A DNA stretch of 64,000 nt from Corynebacterium yudongzhengii (GCF_003065405.1 NZ_CP026947.1:1860001-1924000), one strand, 5' to 3'. Positions 1 through 7,812 are shown, counted from the first letter of the stretch. The notes: generated from the sequence alone by a model not told the origin. A program made the numbers and translations.

Positions 1-16
1 AAGCGTTTAGTGTCAT
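1..16 (-). CDS. Possible start of a leftward gene cut by the window edge
   Basis: On the minus strand an ATG at 16-14 opens a frame reading MTLNA into the window edge. It lies about 26 nt downstream of the expected start of transcription from the minus-strand promoter at 49-77, and a GTGAG stretch stands about 6 nt before it. Because the rest of Cascade (cas8e, cse2, cas7, cas5) is missing to the right, a divergent cas operon beginning here is an attractive guess. Five residues cannot prove it. A toxin gene or an unrelated gene is equally possible. Confidence 0.3.
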
Positions 17-48
17 GGGCGACTCACTTCCATGGGGTTGCGGTCTTG

Positions 49-77
49 AATATAGCGGCTTGTTCGGATAGAGTCAA
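49..77 (-). promoter_or_regulatory. Leftward promoter, TTGACT-N17-TATATT
   Basis: Read on the minus strand, a TTGACT -35 box (77-72) is followed after exactly 17 nt by a TATATT -10 box (54-49), giving a start near 42. This is the best consensus-like promoter in the cas6e upstream region. A weaker rightward candidate (TTGAAT at 46-51, 17 nt, TAGAGT at 69-74) overlaps it and could serve cas6e. The -35 box lies wholly inside the site matched by the pseudo-spacer at 148-167. Confidence 0.6.
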
Positions 78-90
78 CTGCAGAAGGCAA
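71..90 (-). promoter_or_regulatory. Predicted target site of the mini-CRISPR guide, over a -35 box
   Basis: The 20 bases at 71-90 match the pseudo-spacer at 148-167 in 16 of 20 positions. Numbered from the handle side of the guide, positions 1-5, 7-15, 18 and 19 match, while 6, 16, 17 and 20 do not. Position 6 is one of the every-sixth bases that Cascade flips out of the hybrid, so that mismatch should cost little. The flanking minus-strand trinucleotide in the PAM position is TAC. The site contains the TTGACT -35 box at 77-72. Confidence 0.55.
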
Positions 91-118
91 GTATGAAATA
101 ATTAAATCAGGCAGTTCG

Positions 119-196
119 CCCGGTGCCTCCGCAAGAGCGGAGAAGGGTAGCAAACTGCAGATGGCAATGAAATACCTCCGCTGCTGCGGAGAACAA
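119..196 (-). ncRNA. Degenerate mini-CRISPR (CreR/CreA-like guide RNA) upstream of cas6e
   Basis: On the minus strand two 29-nt pseudo-repeats (168-196 then 119-147) enclose a 20-nt spacer, TTGCCATCTGCAGTTTGCTA. The first pseudo-repeat matches the array repeat in 22 of 29 positions and keeps the stem CTCCGC/GCGGAG and the handle GTATTTC. Its loop is AGCA instead of GCAC. The second keeps the same stem with loop TCTT but has lost the handle. Cas6e cleavage would therefore leave handle, short guide and 3' hairpin, the layout of Cascade-guiding CreA/CreR RNAs known from other type I systems. The guide matches the promoter site at 71-90. The alternative is a decayed leftover of a second array. 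No clear promoter is seen for this RNA, and none of this is shown experimentally. Confidence 0.6.
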
Positions 197-234
197 CCCG
201 TACCGTACCGATGATCTCTTACAGAAGGAACACG

Positions 235-894
235 ATGCAAACCTTGTACCTAACAAAGGTCCCGGTCCATTCGCTTTTGAACCGTCAAGTCAGCAACGGA
301 AATAAAACCTGGGACATCAATTCGCCACGGTTCCGGCATCGTGCAGTGATGGGGTTATTCGGCGAGCTCGGACAGTCGCCTCGACAGAGCAACAGTATTC
401 TTTTCCGCCTTGATCGGGTTCCGGGGCAGACGCCCTTCTTTCTTGTGCAATCCGATATCCAACCCACAAATATCGCCGATGTGGATGGCGTGGAAACCCG
501 GGAGCTCGGGCAGGTTCCCGGTGCCGGTCAGACGGTTGTCTTTCGCATCGCTGTGAACGCAATTCGAAGAAAGACGATCGAGGAAGCCGGCAGGAAAAAA
601 ACCCGAACCTCAAGCGTTCCCTACGATCATGATGAAGGGGCAAGAGCGAGGGGTGAAACTGCGTTAACCCCGTGGCTGGAGAACAAGCTGGCCGGTGCGT
701 TGACGCAGATGCAGGTGACCAACCACGTTCGTGATGTTTTGCGCGAATCCAAGAAGGGCATGGCGCTGCAGGTAGACACGATCGATGGTGTTGGCGTTGT
801 AGACGATCCTGAAACGCTCGCCCACCTTATCCATGCGGGCGTGGGACGTGAAAAGTCTTATGGCTGCGGCCTGCTGAGCGTGAGGCCGGTCTAG
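235..894 (+). CDS. cas6e: CRISPR type I-E pre-crRNA endoribonuclease Cas6e
   Basis: Cas6e (Cse3/CasE) cuts the array transcript below the repeat hairpin and stays bound to the crRNA as a Cascade subunit. The 219-residue protein starts TLYLTKVP, like other family members, and ends with the glycine-rich loop GREKSYGCGLLSV that binds the hairpin. The ATG at 235 is chosen because GAAGGA lies just upstream; an ATG at 211 is in frame but poorly placed. The stop overlaps the GTG of cas3 by one base, so the genes are co-transcribed. The same enzyme would be expected to process the mini-CRISPR immediately upstream. Confidence 0.92.
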   Translation: MQTLYLTKVPVHSLLNRQVSNGNKTWDINSPRFRHRAVMGLFGELGQSPRQSNSILFRLDRVPGQTPFFLVQSDIQPTNIADVDGVETRELGQVPGAGQTVVFRIAVNAIRRKTIEEAGRKKTRTSSVPYDHDEGARARGETALTPWLENKLAGALTQMQVTNHVRDVLRESKKGMALQVDTIDGVGVVDDPETLAHLIHAGVGREKSYGCGLLSVRPV

Positions 895-3536
895 TGCGCA
901 CACACGAAGAGCTCTGGGCAAAGAAAGACGGCTTGGATCACACGTACCCGCTGCTTGCCCATCTCCTGGATTCTGCTGCTATGGGCGCGTTTCTCTACCA
1001 GCATTGGCTGAGGCCAGGCCTCCGCAATCTCATCGAAAAAGAGCTGGGCACTGACACTGAAAAAATCGTGTCATGGGTTATCGGTACCCATGACATCGGT
1101 AAAGCCAACCCGATCTTCCAATTTCAGCCCACTCAGAGCGATGACTCCTGGGCGGAGATCAGGAATGGGATCCGCAACAGCGGTTTCTATGAGCCGGTTC
1201 AGTCTAAGCAGCTGGACCGGTGGCTTCGGCTATCACGGGAGCTGAAACGACACGAAAAGATCTCGGCGTTAGACCTCTCTGGAGGCAATCTCGCGGCCAT
1301 CAATCTCGGCGAGGCCTGGAGGCTCGTGCCTCCCATGGCACACCACGGGTATTTCTCCGTTCCGCTGCAGGCAGCTCGAAAACCGCAAAAGCAAGCGGCT
1401 AGGCAGCTCATGGAATCACCCGGCTGGGCAGAGGCCCGCCGGGATCTTAAGGATGCACTTTCTACCGCCATTGGCGTCAGAATTGACGATGCCCCTAAGA
1501 AGGTCTCCCCCACTGTGACCATCTTGATCAGCGGGCTGACTGTTCTGGCGGATCGGCTTGCCTCCAACCAGGCATGGATAGCGGAAACGCTCGCCAGAGA
1601 CTTAAGCCTGAGCGATCCTGAAACCTGGTATCAGGTGCAACGAGAAGCAGCTAAACCTTATGTCGCCCGGGAATTAGGCCTGTACCAGGGATGGGAATCC
1701 CAGGAAGAAGCAGAACACGATATCCTGCGCGGCCGAAGTCCCCGGGAGGTCCAGGAGAAGGTACGGGACGCAGGCGATGGCCTCGTCGCCGTCATGGCCC
1801 CCACTGGGTGCGGTAAGACAGAAGCTGCCCTTCTGCGGCATGCGCAAAAAGATGAACGCCTGCTGTTTCTGCTTCCCACCCAGGCGACCACCAATGCTCT
1901 CATGCGCCGTGTTCAGCGGGCCTATGCGAACACACCAAACGTTGCGTCGCTGGCGCACGGGCTCGCCAGCGTGGAAGACTTCTACACCACTCCTGTCGTT
2001 CCCTTTTCCGATGACAACCATGAGCACGACGAATGCGCCCATGAGCAGGGTGGACTCTTCCCGGGTTCATTCGTGAGGGCTGGCATGTCCAGGATGCTCG
2101 CATCTGTATCTGTGGCAACCGTGGACCAGGCGCTCAAAGCAAGCCTCAAAATCAAGTGGGTGCATCTTCTTCTGCTCTCATTCGCCAACGCCCATGTGGT
2201 GATCGACGAGGTGCACACCTTGGACCACTATCAAACGGTTCTGGCGGAAACACTTCTGGCATGGTTGGGAGCTACGGGAAGCCGGGTTACCCTTCTAACA
2301 GCTACGTTCCCCAGCTGGCAGTTCAACAGATTGTTGGGCGCATATAGCGGTGAGAAGCAGACAATGGGGGCGTCCTTCCCCGCAATAGCGCGATCGACCG
2401 CTAAAGAAGCAGAATCCTTCCCCGCAGATCCGCGACAATTGCACATAGAGTTGGACAAGCTCCACCATCCGGATAACGTGCGCAGCCATATTGAGTGGGC
2501 TGAGGCGGCCAGAGCGCGGTACCCGCAGGCCCGCATAGGAATCATCTGTAACCAGGTAGCCTGGGCGCAACGCGTCGCGCACCAGCTCCGGGATAAAGGA
2601 CACACAGTAGTCGTGCTGCATTCCGCGATGACCTCACAGCACCGCCGCGACAACGCCGAATACCTGGAGAAAGAGCTGGGGCCGGAGGGAAGCGCCGAAG
2701 GGATTACGGTCGTTGGCACCCAGGCGATTGAAGCGTCCCTGGACATCGATCTAGATATTCTTTCCACCGATCTGTGCCCCTCCGCGTCGCTCATTCAAAG
2801 AGCCGGCCGCGTGTGGAGGCGTATTGACGCCACACGCGCGCACCGCGTCCCCGGCATGGACCAGGCCACCATCCGGGTGGTTGACGCCCTGGATACCAAC
2901 GACGGCTTCCGTTTCCCCTACCGAGAGGCTGAACTGCAACGTACAAGCGCCTGGTTGAGCGCCCGCGAGGGACTGCGCATGCCGGAGGAATGCCAGGAAT
3001 TCGTCGATGCTTCGTCAGTGACATTCGGCGACCTCGACAATGAAGATGCCACGGATGCGGACACCGATATGTTTGCCGAGGACGCCCGAAAGACGCAAAA
3101 AGGACGCAGTGTCTCTTATTCCATGAAAGATTTCCTGGATCCGGATACATCGCTGACTACCATCGGCAGGACTTTCGGCGGACTGGGCAACATGATCAGC
3201 CCGGATGCGAGCGAGGTGAAAACCCGGGACATCGAGGAAGAATCGGTGCGGGTTATCCTCGGGGACTCCACCGGCACTATCCCCGGGGCCTGGGACGGGA
3301 CCCTCGAGGAACTCCAATCTGTAAAAGGATTCCAACAAGATCAGGTCCGGCGCGCCCTCGCCGGCTCCATGCCCATGCGCAGGAGGAAGTTCGACCAGGT
3401 TTCAGATAAAGCAGTATCGCTTGAGCAGTCACGCTCAGTGATCAGTCAGTTCTGGTACGTCGAGGCGAAAGATCTTTACGATCCCTTTGTGGGCTACCTC
3501 GGAGCGTCGATAAGCGATACAAACGAAGTGAAATAA
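894..3536 (+). CDS. cas3: CRISPR type I helicase-nuclease Cas3
   Basis: Cas3 is recruited by target-bound Cascade, then unwinds and degrades DNA. The 880-residue protein has an N-terminal HD nuclease domain (THDIGK near residue 65, AHHG near 150) followed by a superfamily 2 helicase: Walker A APTGCGKT near residue 302, DEVH near 437, LLTATFP near 465 and the QRAGRVWRR motif near 645. HD and helicase are fused, as is usual for I-E. It begins with GTG overlapping the cas6e stop. Its place between cas6e and cas1 differs from the E. coli order, where cas3 comes first. Confidence 0.95.
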   Translation: MRTHEELWAKKDGLDHTYPLLAHLLDSAAMGAFLYQHWLRPGLRNLIEKELGTDTEKIVSWVIGTHDIGKANPIFQFQPTQSDDSWAEIRNGIRNSGFYEPVQSKQLDRWLRLSRELKRHEKISALDLSGGNLAAINLGEAWRLVPPMAHHGYFSVPLQAARKPQKQAARQLMESPGWAEARRDLKDALSTAIGVRIDDAPKKVSPTVTILISGLTVLADRLASNQAWIAETLARDLSLSDPETWYQVQREAAKPYVARELGLYQGWESQEEAEHDILRGRSPREVQEKVRDAGDGLVAVMAPTGCGKTEAALLRHAQKDERLLFLLPTQATTNALMRRVQRAYANTPNVASLAHGLASVEDFYTTPVVPFSDDNHEHDECAHEQGGLFPGSFVRAGMSRMLASVSVATVDQALKASLKIKWVHLLLLSFANAHVVIDEVHTLDHYQTVLAETLLAWLGATGSRVTLLTATFPSWQFNRLLGAYSGEKQTMGASFPAIARSTAKEAESFPADPRQLHIELDKLHHPDNVRSHIEWAEAARARYPQARIGIICNQVAWAQRVAHQLRDKGHTVVVLHSAMTSQHRRDNAEYLEKELGPEGSAEGITVVGTQAIEASLDIDLDILSTDLCPSASLIQRAGRVWRRIDATRAHRVPGMDQATIRVVDALDTNDGFRFPYREAELQRTSAWLSAREGLRMPEECQEFVDASSVTFGDLDNEDATDADTDMFAEDARKTQKGRSVSYSMKDFLDPDTSLTTIGRTFGGLGNMISPDASEVKTRDIEEESVRVILGDSTGTIPGAWDGTLEELQSVKGFQQDQVRRALAGSMPMRRRKFDQVSDKAVSLEQSRSVISQFWYVEAKDLYDPFVGYLGASISDTNEVK

Positions 3537-3540
3537 GTCA

Positions 3541-4473
3541 ATGGCGTACTCCGAAGACGCGGTGGTGTTCGCACAGATCCCCGCCGAAAGCCAGGTACGG
3601 TTTGAGGATCGCGTAAGCTTCCTTTACCTGGAACGATGCACCATCAAGCAGGACAAGACGGGCGTGGTCGCGTACTCGGCCGTCGATGGCGAGTCGTATG
3701 TGCAGCGGATTCAGATCCCCGTATCCGGGATCGTGGTCATACAGTTGGGGCCGGGAACGAGCATCACCGCAGCGGCAATGACGTCCTGCACGCGGGCGGG
3801 GGCCACGGTGATGTTCACAGGTGGCGGCGGAGTGCCGGCGTACTCGCATGCCGTGCCGCTGACCAATTCCTCGCGGTGGGCCATTGCGCAGGCACGGCTC
3901 GTGGCATCTGAGCGCAACCAGCGCAAGGCGGCGATCAAGCTATACAAGAAACAGCTCGGGGTAGAACTGGAAGCGGACGAGACGAGCATCGCCGTGATGC
4001 GGGGCATTGAAGGACGCATGATGAAGGGGGTCTACCGAGAGCAGGCGAAGAAGTATAGCGTGAAGAATTTCCGGCGCGATACTAAGGCTGAGGACCCCGT
4101 AAACCTGGCGCTGAATCTGGCTAATTCCATTCTTTATGGCTGCGCGGCCTCCGCCTGCCACGCCATCGGTGTGAATCCCGCGCTGGGTGTGATTCACCGT
4201 GGGAATACTCGCGCCCTGCTGTTTGACCTTGCCGATACGTATAAACCGACGGTATCCATACCGCTCGCTTTCAAGAGCTCGGCGGACACGGATCCCATGG
4301 CGGCGTTAAGGCGTTCCCTTCGTGACGAAATATATCGGCGAGACATTCTCAAGGGAATGCTGGCTACGCTGATGGAGATCCTGGAGCCTCATCTGCCCGA
4401 GCGAGACGACGACCGGCTCATTGCTGGGCGCGGCGACGAGGTCGATGGGCACACCCAGTACGGCAAGAAATAG
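3541..4473 (+). CDS. cas1: CRISPR integrase Cas1 (type I-E)
   Basis: Cas1 forms the spacer-integration complex with Cas2. At 310 residues it has Cas1e length. The metal-binding positions are visible: the glutamate in MRGIEGRMM (near 162), and the histidine and aspartate in GVIHRGNTRALLFDLAD (near 220-233). The ATG follows the cas3 stop by 4 nt and cas2 follows after 9 nt, so cas6e-cas3-cas1-cas2 is a single tight operon. No disruption is seen, so adaptation looks possible. Confidence 0.95.
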   Translation: MAYSEDAVVFAQIPAESQVRFEDRVSFLYLERCTIKQDKTGVVAYSAVDGESYVQRIQIPVSGIVVIQLGPGTSITAAAMTSCTRAGATVMFTGGGGVPAYSHAVPLTNSSRWAIAQARLVASERNQRKAAIKLYKKQLGVELEADETSIAVMRGIEGRMMKGVYREQAKKYSVKNFRRDTKAEDPVNLALNLANSILYGCAASACHAIGVNPALGVIHRGNTRALLFDLADTYKPTVSIPLAFKSSADTDPMAALRRSLRDEIYRRDILKGMLATLMEILEPHLPERDDDRLIAGRGDEVDGHTQYGKK

Positions 4474-4482
4474 GAGTGCATC

Positions 4483-4797
4483 ATGTTTCTCGTGATTACG
4501 GCGACGAGGATTCCGGATCATCTCCACGGGTATGTGAGCCGTTTCCTCACTGAGGTGGACACGGGGGTGTTCGTGGGGAACGTGTCGCGGCGTGTGCGTG
4601 ACAATCTGTGGAAGCGATGTACTCAGGCAATGCAGGACGGCCGGCTGACAATGATCAACAACGACCCCACCCGGGAACAGGGCTTCGCAGTCAACACGTT
4701 GGGCCCAAACCGGCGCAAAATTGTGGACTTCGATGGGCTGCTCTTGCCGGTGAGCTTATCGGCCGTAAAACATGAAAACGATCGTATCGTCGATTAA
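4483..4797 (+). CDS. cas2: CRISPR adaptation protein Cas2 (type I-E)
   Basis: Cas2e is the structural centre of the Cas1-Cas2 integrase. The protein (104 residues) has the family pattern VTATRIPDHLHGYVSRFLTEV, GVFVGNVS, and GLNRR-type residues near 75 (LGPNRRKIVDFDG). A TAGGAG ribosome site precedes the ATG. The usual family end would be near the LLLPVSL segment; here about 14 extra residues follow, so the 3' end of the gene runs to within 18 bp of the first repeat and must overlap the array leader. Confidence 0.92.
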   Translation: MFLVITATRIPDHLHGYVSRFLTEVDTGVFVGNVSRRVRDNLWKRCTQAMQDGRLTMINNDPTREQGFAVNTLGPNRRKIVDFDGLLLPVSLSAVKHENDRIVD

Positions 4798-4815
4798 ACT
4801 CGCTGGTGCCGCACT

Positions 4816-5881
4816 CTCTTCTCCGCGCACGCGGAGGTATTTCCGACGAACCGCGGCGCAATCAACACACGGACCGCTCTTCTCCGCGCACGCGGAGGTA
4901 TTTCCGAATAGGAGAAAAAATGACTTCACCTACACGCCTCTTCTCCGCGCACGCGGAGGTATTTCCATAGCGGCGGGTTGCTTTGTGCTCGGCGGTGACT
5001 CTTCTCCGCGCACGCGGAGGTATTTCCTATGGCATTTCCTACTACGAGGGGGGCGGAACCTCTTCTCCGCGCACGCGGAGGTATTTCCTTTGAGGCAGGC
5101 CCTGTGGATGACCTGCGTGTCTCTTCTCCGCGCACGCGGAGGTATTTCCGACACCCGCGCCATAGTGCCGCCTTTGCCTTCCTCTTCTCCGCGCACGCGG
5201 AGGTATTTCCAGCTCCAGCACCCCGCCCGTGGGAGACACAAACTCTTTTCCGCGCACGCGGAGGTATTTCCGTCGATTAGTGATTCGTTTAATGCGGCGG
5301 CGGCTCTTCTCCGCGCACGCGGAGGTATTTCCATCACGCCCCGGGGTGTAGCCCGGCATGACACCTCTTCTCCGCGCACGCGGAGGTATTTCCAACGTGT
5401 CATTCACTGAGGAAGACCGCGAGATCTCTTCTCCGCGCACGCGGAGGTATTTCCGTAGGGGGCGGTAACGGGAACACCCGTAGCGACTCTTCTCCGCGCA
5501 CGCGGAGGTATTTCCCGCGGGGGCGGACAGCTCAGCAAGGGCGCGATCTCTTCTCCGCGCACGCGGAGGTATTTCCATACAAACGAGGTGTAAAACGCTC
5601 TAAAGGGCCTCTTCTCCGCGCACGCGGAGGTATTTCCCAGGGTGTCGTTGAGTGCTTCTCGGAAAGTTTCTCTTCTCCGCGCACGCGGAGGTATTTCCAG
5701 ACCTCTCCTCCAAGGTGATGTCAGTGGTACCTCTTCTCCGCGCACGCGGAGGTATTTCCCCTGCGGAGGTTACAGAGGGTTTACAATCTCCCTCTTCTCC
5801 GCGCACGCGGAGGTATTTCCTGGATCTTGATGATGTGGTGGAGCTGGTGCGCCTCTTCTCCGCGCACGCGGAGGTCAAGCC
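4816..5881 (+). CRISPR. Type I-E CRISPR array, 18 repeats and 17 spacers
   Basis: A 29-nt repeat starts at 4816 and recurs every 61 bp up to 5853, so all 17 spacers are exactly 32 nt. The repeat reads CTCTTCTCCGC, GCAC, GCGGAGGTATTTCC, i.e. a 6-bp stem with a 4-nt loop and the handle GTATTTCC. This puts the leader side next to cas2 and transcription on the plus strand. Sixteen repeats are identical. The eighth (5243) has T for C at position 6. The last (5853) matches only to 5875 and then reads CAAGCC. Terminal-repeat decay is common in arrays, but here an insertion sequence begins at about 5879. By eye no spacer matches elsewhere in the window. Confidence 0.98.
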
Positions 5882-7304
5882 CCTGGTAGTGGTGTAACTG
5901 GTTTTTGATCCTTCGTTGGTGCTCAGGCGGGTAGTTGCATCAGTGGGTCGGTGTTTACCTCCGTCTGCGAGCTGGTGTCGGTGGTCAGGGCGAGTCGGCA
6001 TCGGCTCAGGACTTCGAGGCCGAGGCAGCGACGTCCTTCGGCCCATTCGTCGGTCTGCTCGGCCAGGACGGCGCCGATGAGGCGGACGATGGCATCCCGG
6101 TTGGAGAAGATCCCTACAACGTCGGTGCGGCGGCGGATCTCGCGGTTGAGCCGCTCGGTGGGGTTGTTGGACCAGATCTTCCGCCACACGTCGTCGGGGA
6201 ACGTGGTGAAGGCGAGCAGGTCCTCTCGAGCGTCACCGAGGTGGTCGGCGACCTCGGGCAGCCGGTGCTCGGTGTAGTCCAATAGTCGGTCGAACTGGGC
6301 GTTGACGGCGTCTGCGGTGGGCTGGTCATAGACGCTGTGCAGCATGGCCTTCACGGCCGGCCACATGGACTTCGGGCACACCGCCATGAGGTTCGCCGCG
6401 TAGTGGGTGCGGCAGCGCTGCCAGGCGGCTCCGGGCAGATTCGCCGAGATCGCATCCACGAGGCCGGCGTGCGCATCAGAGGTCACCAGCCGCATGCCGC
6501 CCAGGCCGCGGGCGACCAGGTCGGCGAAGAAGGTGTTCCACGAGGCCTTGGTCTCACTGGTCGCCACTTGCATGCCCAGCACCTCGCGGTGCCCGTCGCC
6601 GTTGACCCCGGTGGCCAGCAGCACCGAGGCCTTGACGACCTGCTTGTTTTCCCGAACCTTGATCGTCAACGCATCGGCGGTGACGAAAGTCAACGGCCCT
6701 GCCTCATCCAGGCGCCGGTGCCGGAACGCGGCGACCTGCTCATCCAGGTCGGCGGCCATGCGGGAGACCTGCGACTTCGACAGTGAGTCAATGCCCAGGG
6801 TCTTGACCAGCTTGTCCATGCGGCGGGTGGACACTCCGGCCAGATAGCAATCCGCCACGACGGTGATCAGCGCGGACTCAGCACGCTTGCGGCGCTCGAG
6901 CAGCCACTCGGGAAAGTAGGACCCCGACCGCAGCTTGGGCACCGCCACGTCGACGGTGCCAACCCGCGTATCGAGCGGGCGGTGGCGGTAGCCGTTTCGG
7001 TAGTTGGTGCGCTCGGCAGAGCGGGCGTTCCACTCCGCCCCGCAGACGGCGTCGGCATCGGCGGACAGCAAGGCGTTGATCATGGTCTGCAGCAGCTCGC
7101 GCATCAGATCCGGCGACGCCTCGGCGAGGGCTTGGCCAAGAAGGCCGGCAGGGTCGACAATATGAGGTGCGGTCATCGTGATGACTCCATTCGAGGATTC
7201 TTTAGACGGTTGACTCGAAGGATCACACGGTGGCCGCTCTACATCCGTGCACAACACGAATCTGCAGACGATCTCGGCCACCGAGTTACACCACTCTATG
7301 GGGC
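5879..7304 (-). mobile_element. IS256-family insertion sequence at the distal end of the CRISPR array
   Basis: The element carries one transposase gene. Its ends are imperfect inverted repeats: GCCCCTGGTAGTGGTGTAACT from 5879, and GCCCCATAGAGTGGTGTAACT read inwards from 7304 (17 of 21 identical). The 8 bases outside the left end (GAGGTCAA) do not equal those outside the right end (ACTACTGC), so no target duplication is visible. This suggests a rearrangement or deletion after insertion, possibly one that removed more of the array. Confidence 0.85.
5923..7176 (-). CDS. IS256-family (mutator-type) transposase
   Basis: This DDE transposase has 417 residues. The catalytic signature is visible as TADAL (near 166), TSDAHAGL (near 231) and the NNPTERLNREIRRRTDVVGIF segment (near 345), typical of the mutator family. 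The ATG at 7176 is chosen because a GGAG lies about 8 nt upstream; a longer in-frame start at 7281 would reach into the right inverted repeat. The frame is intact, so the element may be active, in contrast to the decayed IS256 relative at 31519-32960. Confidence 0.93.
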   Translation of the reverse strand: MTAPHIVDPAGLLGQALAEASPDLMRELLQTMINALLSADADAVCGAEWNARSAERTNYRNGYRHRPLDTRVGTVDVAVPKLRSGSYFPEWLLERRKRAESALITVVADCYLAGVSTRRMDKLVKTLGIDSLSKSQVSRMAADLDEQVAAFRHRRLDEAGPLTFVTADALTIKVRENKQVVKASVLLATGVNGDGHREVLGMQVATSETKASWNTFFADLVARGLGGMRLVTSDAHAGLVDAISANLPGAAWQRCRTHYAANLMAVCPKSMWPAVKAMLHSVYDQPTADAVNAQFDRLLDYTEHRLPEVADHLGDAREDLLAFTTFPDDVWRKIWSNNPTERLNREIRRRTDVVGIFSNRDAIVRLIGAVLAEQTDEWAEGRRCLGLEVLSRCRLALTTDTSSQTEVNTDPLMQLPA

Positions 7305-7471
7305 ACTACTGCTGCGAGGAGAGCAGCCACTGTGAGCAATGGTTTTGGTGTGAAACGTGATCGTGAGTGCATATGACCCAAGTTACCTAGAGGTAGTGGC
7401 TACCGCTCGGCGAACGCCCGCCAGTAGTCCCCGGAGTCATAGGCGCGTGGGTACGCGAACCCCGTGACTAA

Positions 7472-7487
7472 CTATGCGGCCGCATAG
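7472..7487. repeat. 16-bp palindrome CTATGCGGCCGCATAG
   Basis: This perfect palindrome is followed by TGC. It resembles the CTATGCCGCGGCATAG palindromes at 31430 and 43167 in its outer arms (CTATGC/GCATAG) but has a different 4-bp centre. It has no T-run and so is not an ordinary terminator. Its role is unknown. Confidence 0.6.
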
Positions 7488-7520
7488 TGCCCACAGGGGC
7501 GTAGCAGACCGCGGCGGGTT

Positions 7521-7536
7521 TTATGCCATGGCATAA
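7521..7536. repeat. 16-bp palindrome TTATGCCATGGCATAA
   Basis: This is a perfect palindrome 33 bp after the one at 7472. It shares the TATGC/GCATA arms with that family but has a CATG centre. The pairing of two palindromes with this spacing parallels the two-palindrome repeats at 31430/31461 and 43137/43167. Confidence 0.55.
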
Positions 7537-7598
7537 TTCGCGCCACTGCTGGAGAGCGCTGCGCAGAGCCACTCGCGAAGTCGAAATCAGGTGCACCG

Positions 7599-7654
7599 AA
7601 ACGAGTCCCGCGAGGTCGAGTTCAGTGCTCGTTTCGACCGGCTGCTTTCGACCG
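7599..7654. repeat. Diverged partial copy of the 108-bp inverted-repeat element
   Basis: The segment shares AAACGAGTCCCGCG, GGTCGA and CTGCTTTCGACC, in the same order and with similar spacing, with the elements at 56779-56886 and 56992-57099. The left half is not recognisable, so this is a fragment or a distant relative. Confidence 0.45.
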
Positions 7655-7812
7655 GAAGAGCCAGTTAAACGGCGTTAAGTTTCAGCTGTGGCAGGTGAGG
7701 CAGAAGTGCGGATTCGAACTCGCCTCGAAGAGCGCCGGCGGAGCAGACGCAGGCACCGCCTCGCCTTGGTCGACGCTCCCCGACACCGAAGTCGAAAGGA
7801 GCCGCCCCCGAA

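Larger units (their letters stand above)
7305..7812. other. Gene-free stretch between the IS element and the M3 peptidase operon
   Basis: No gene is supported here. The stretch contains two perfect 16-bp palindromes (7472-7487 and 7521-7536) and a 56-bp relative of the inverted-repeat elements found at 56779 and 56992. On the minus strand around 7440-7400 the short frame YDSGDYWRAFAER looks protein-like and may be the end of a gene lost when the IS element rearranged. It is too short to assign. Confidence 0.5.

Noticed and set aside
4772..5578. Open frames of about 150-210 residues on both strands with a repeating SSPRTRRYF or KYLRVRGEE pattern
   Set aside because: They are translations of the 61-bp-periodic CRISPR array. 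The repeated peptide is the repeat unit itself, and there is no ribosome site or homology.
4845..5852. Self-targeting spacers
   Set aside because: Reading the 17 spacers against the window by eye shows no convincing match; a full search outside the window could not be done.
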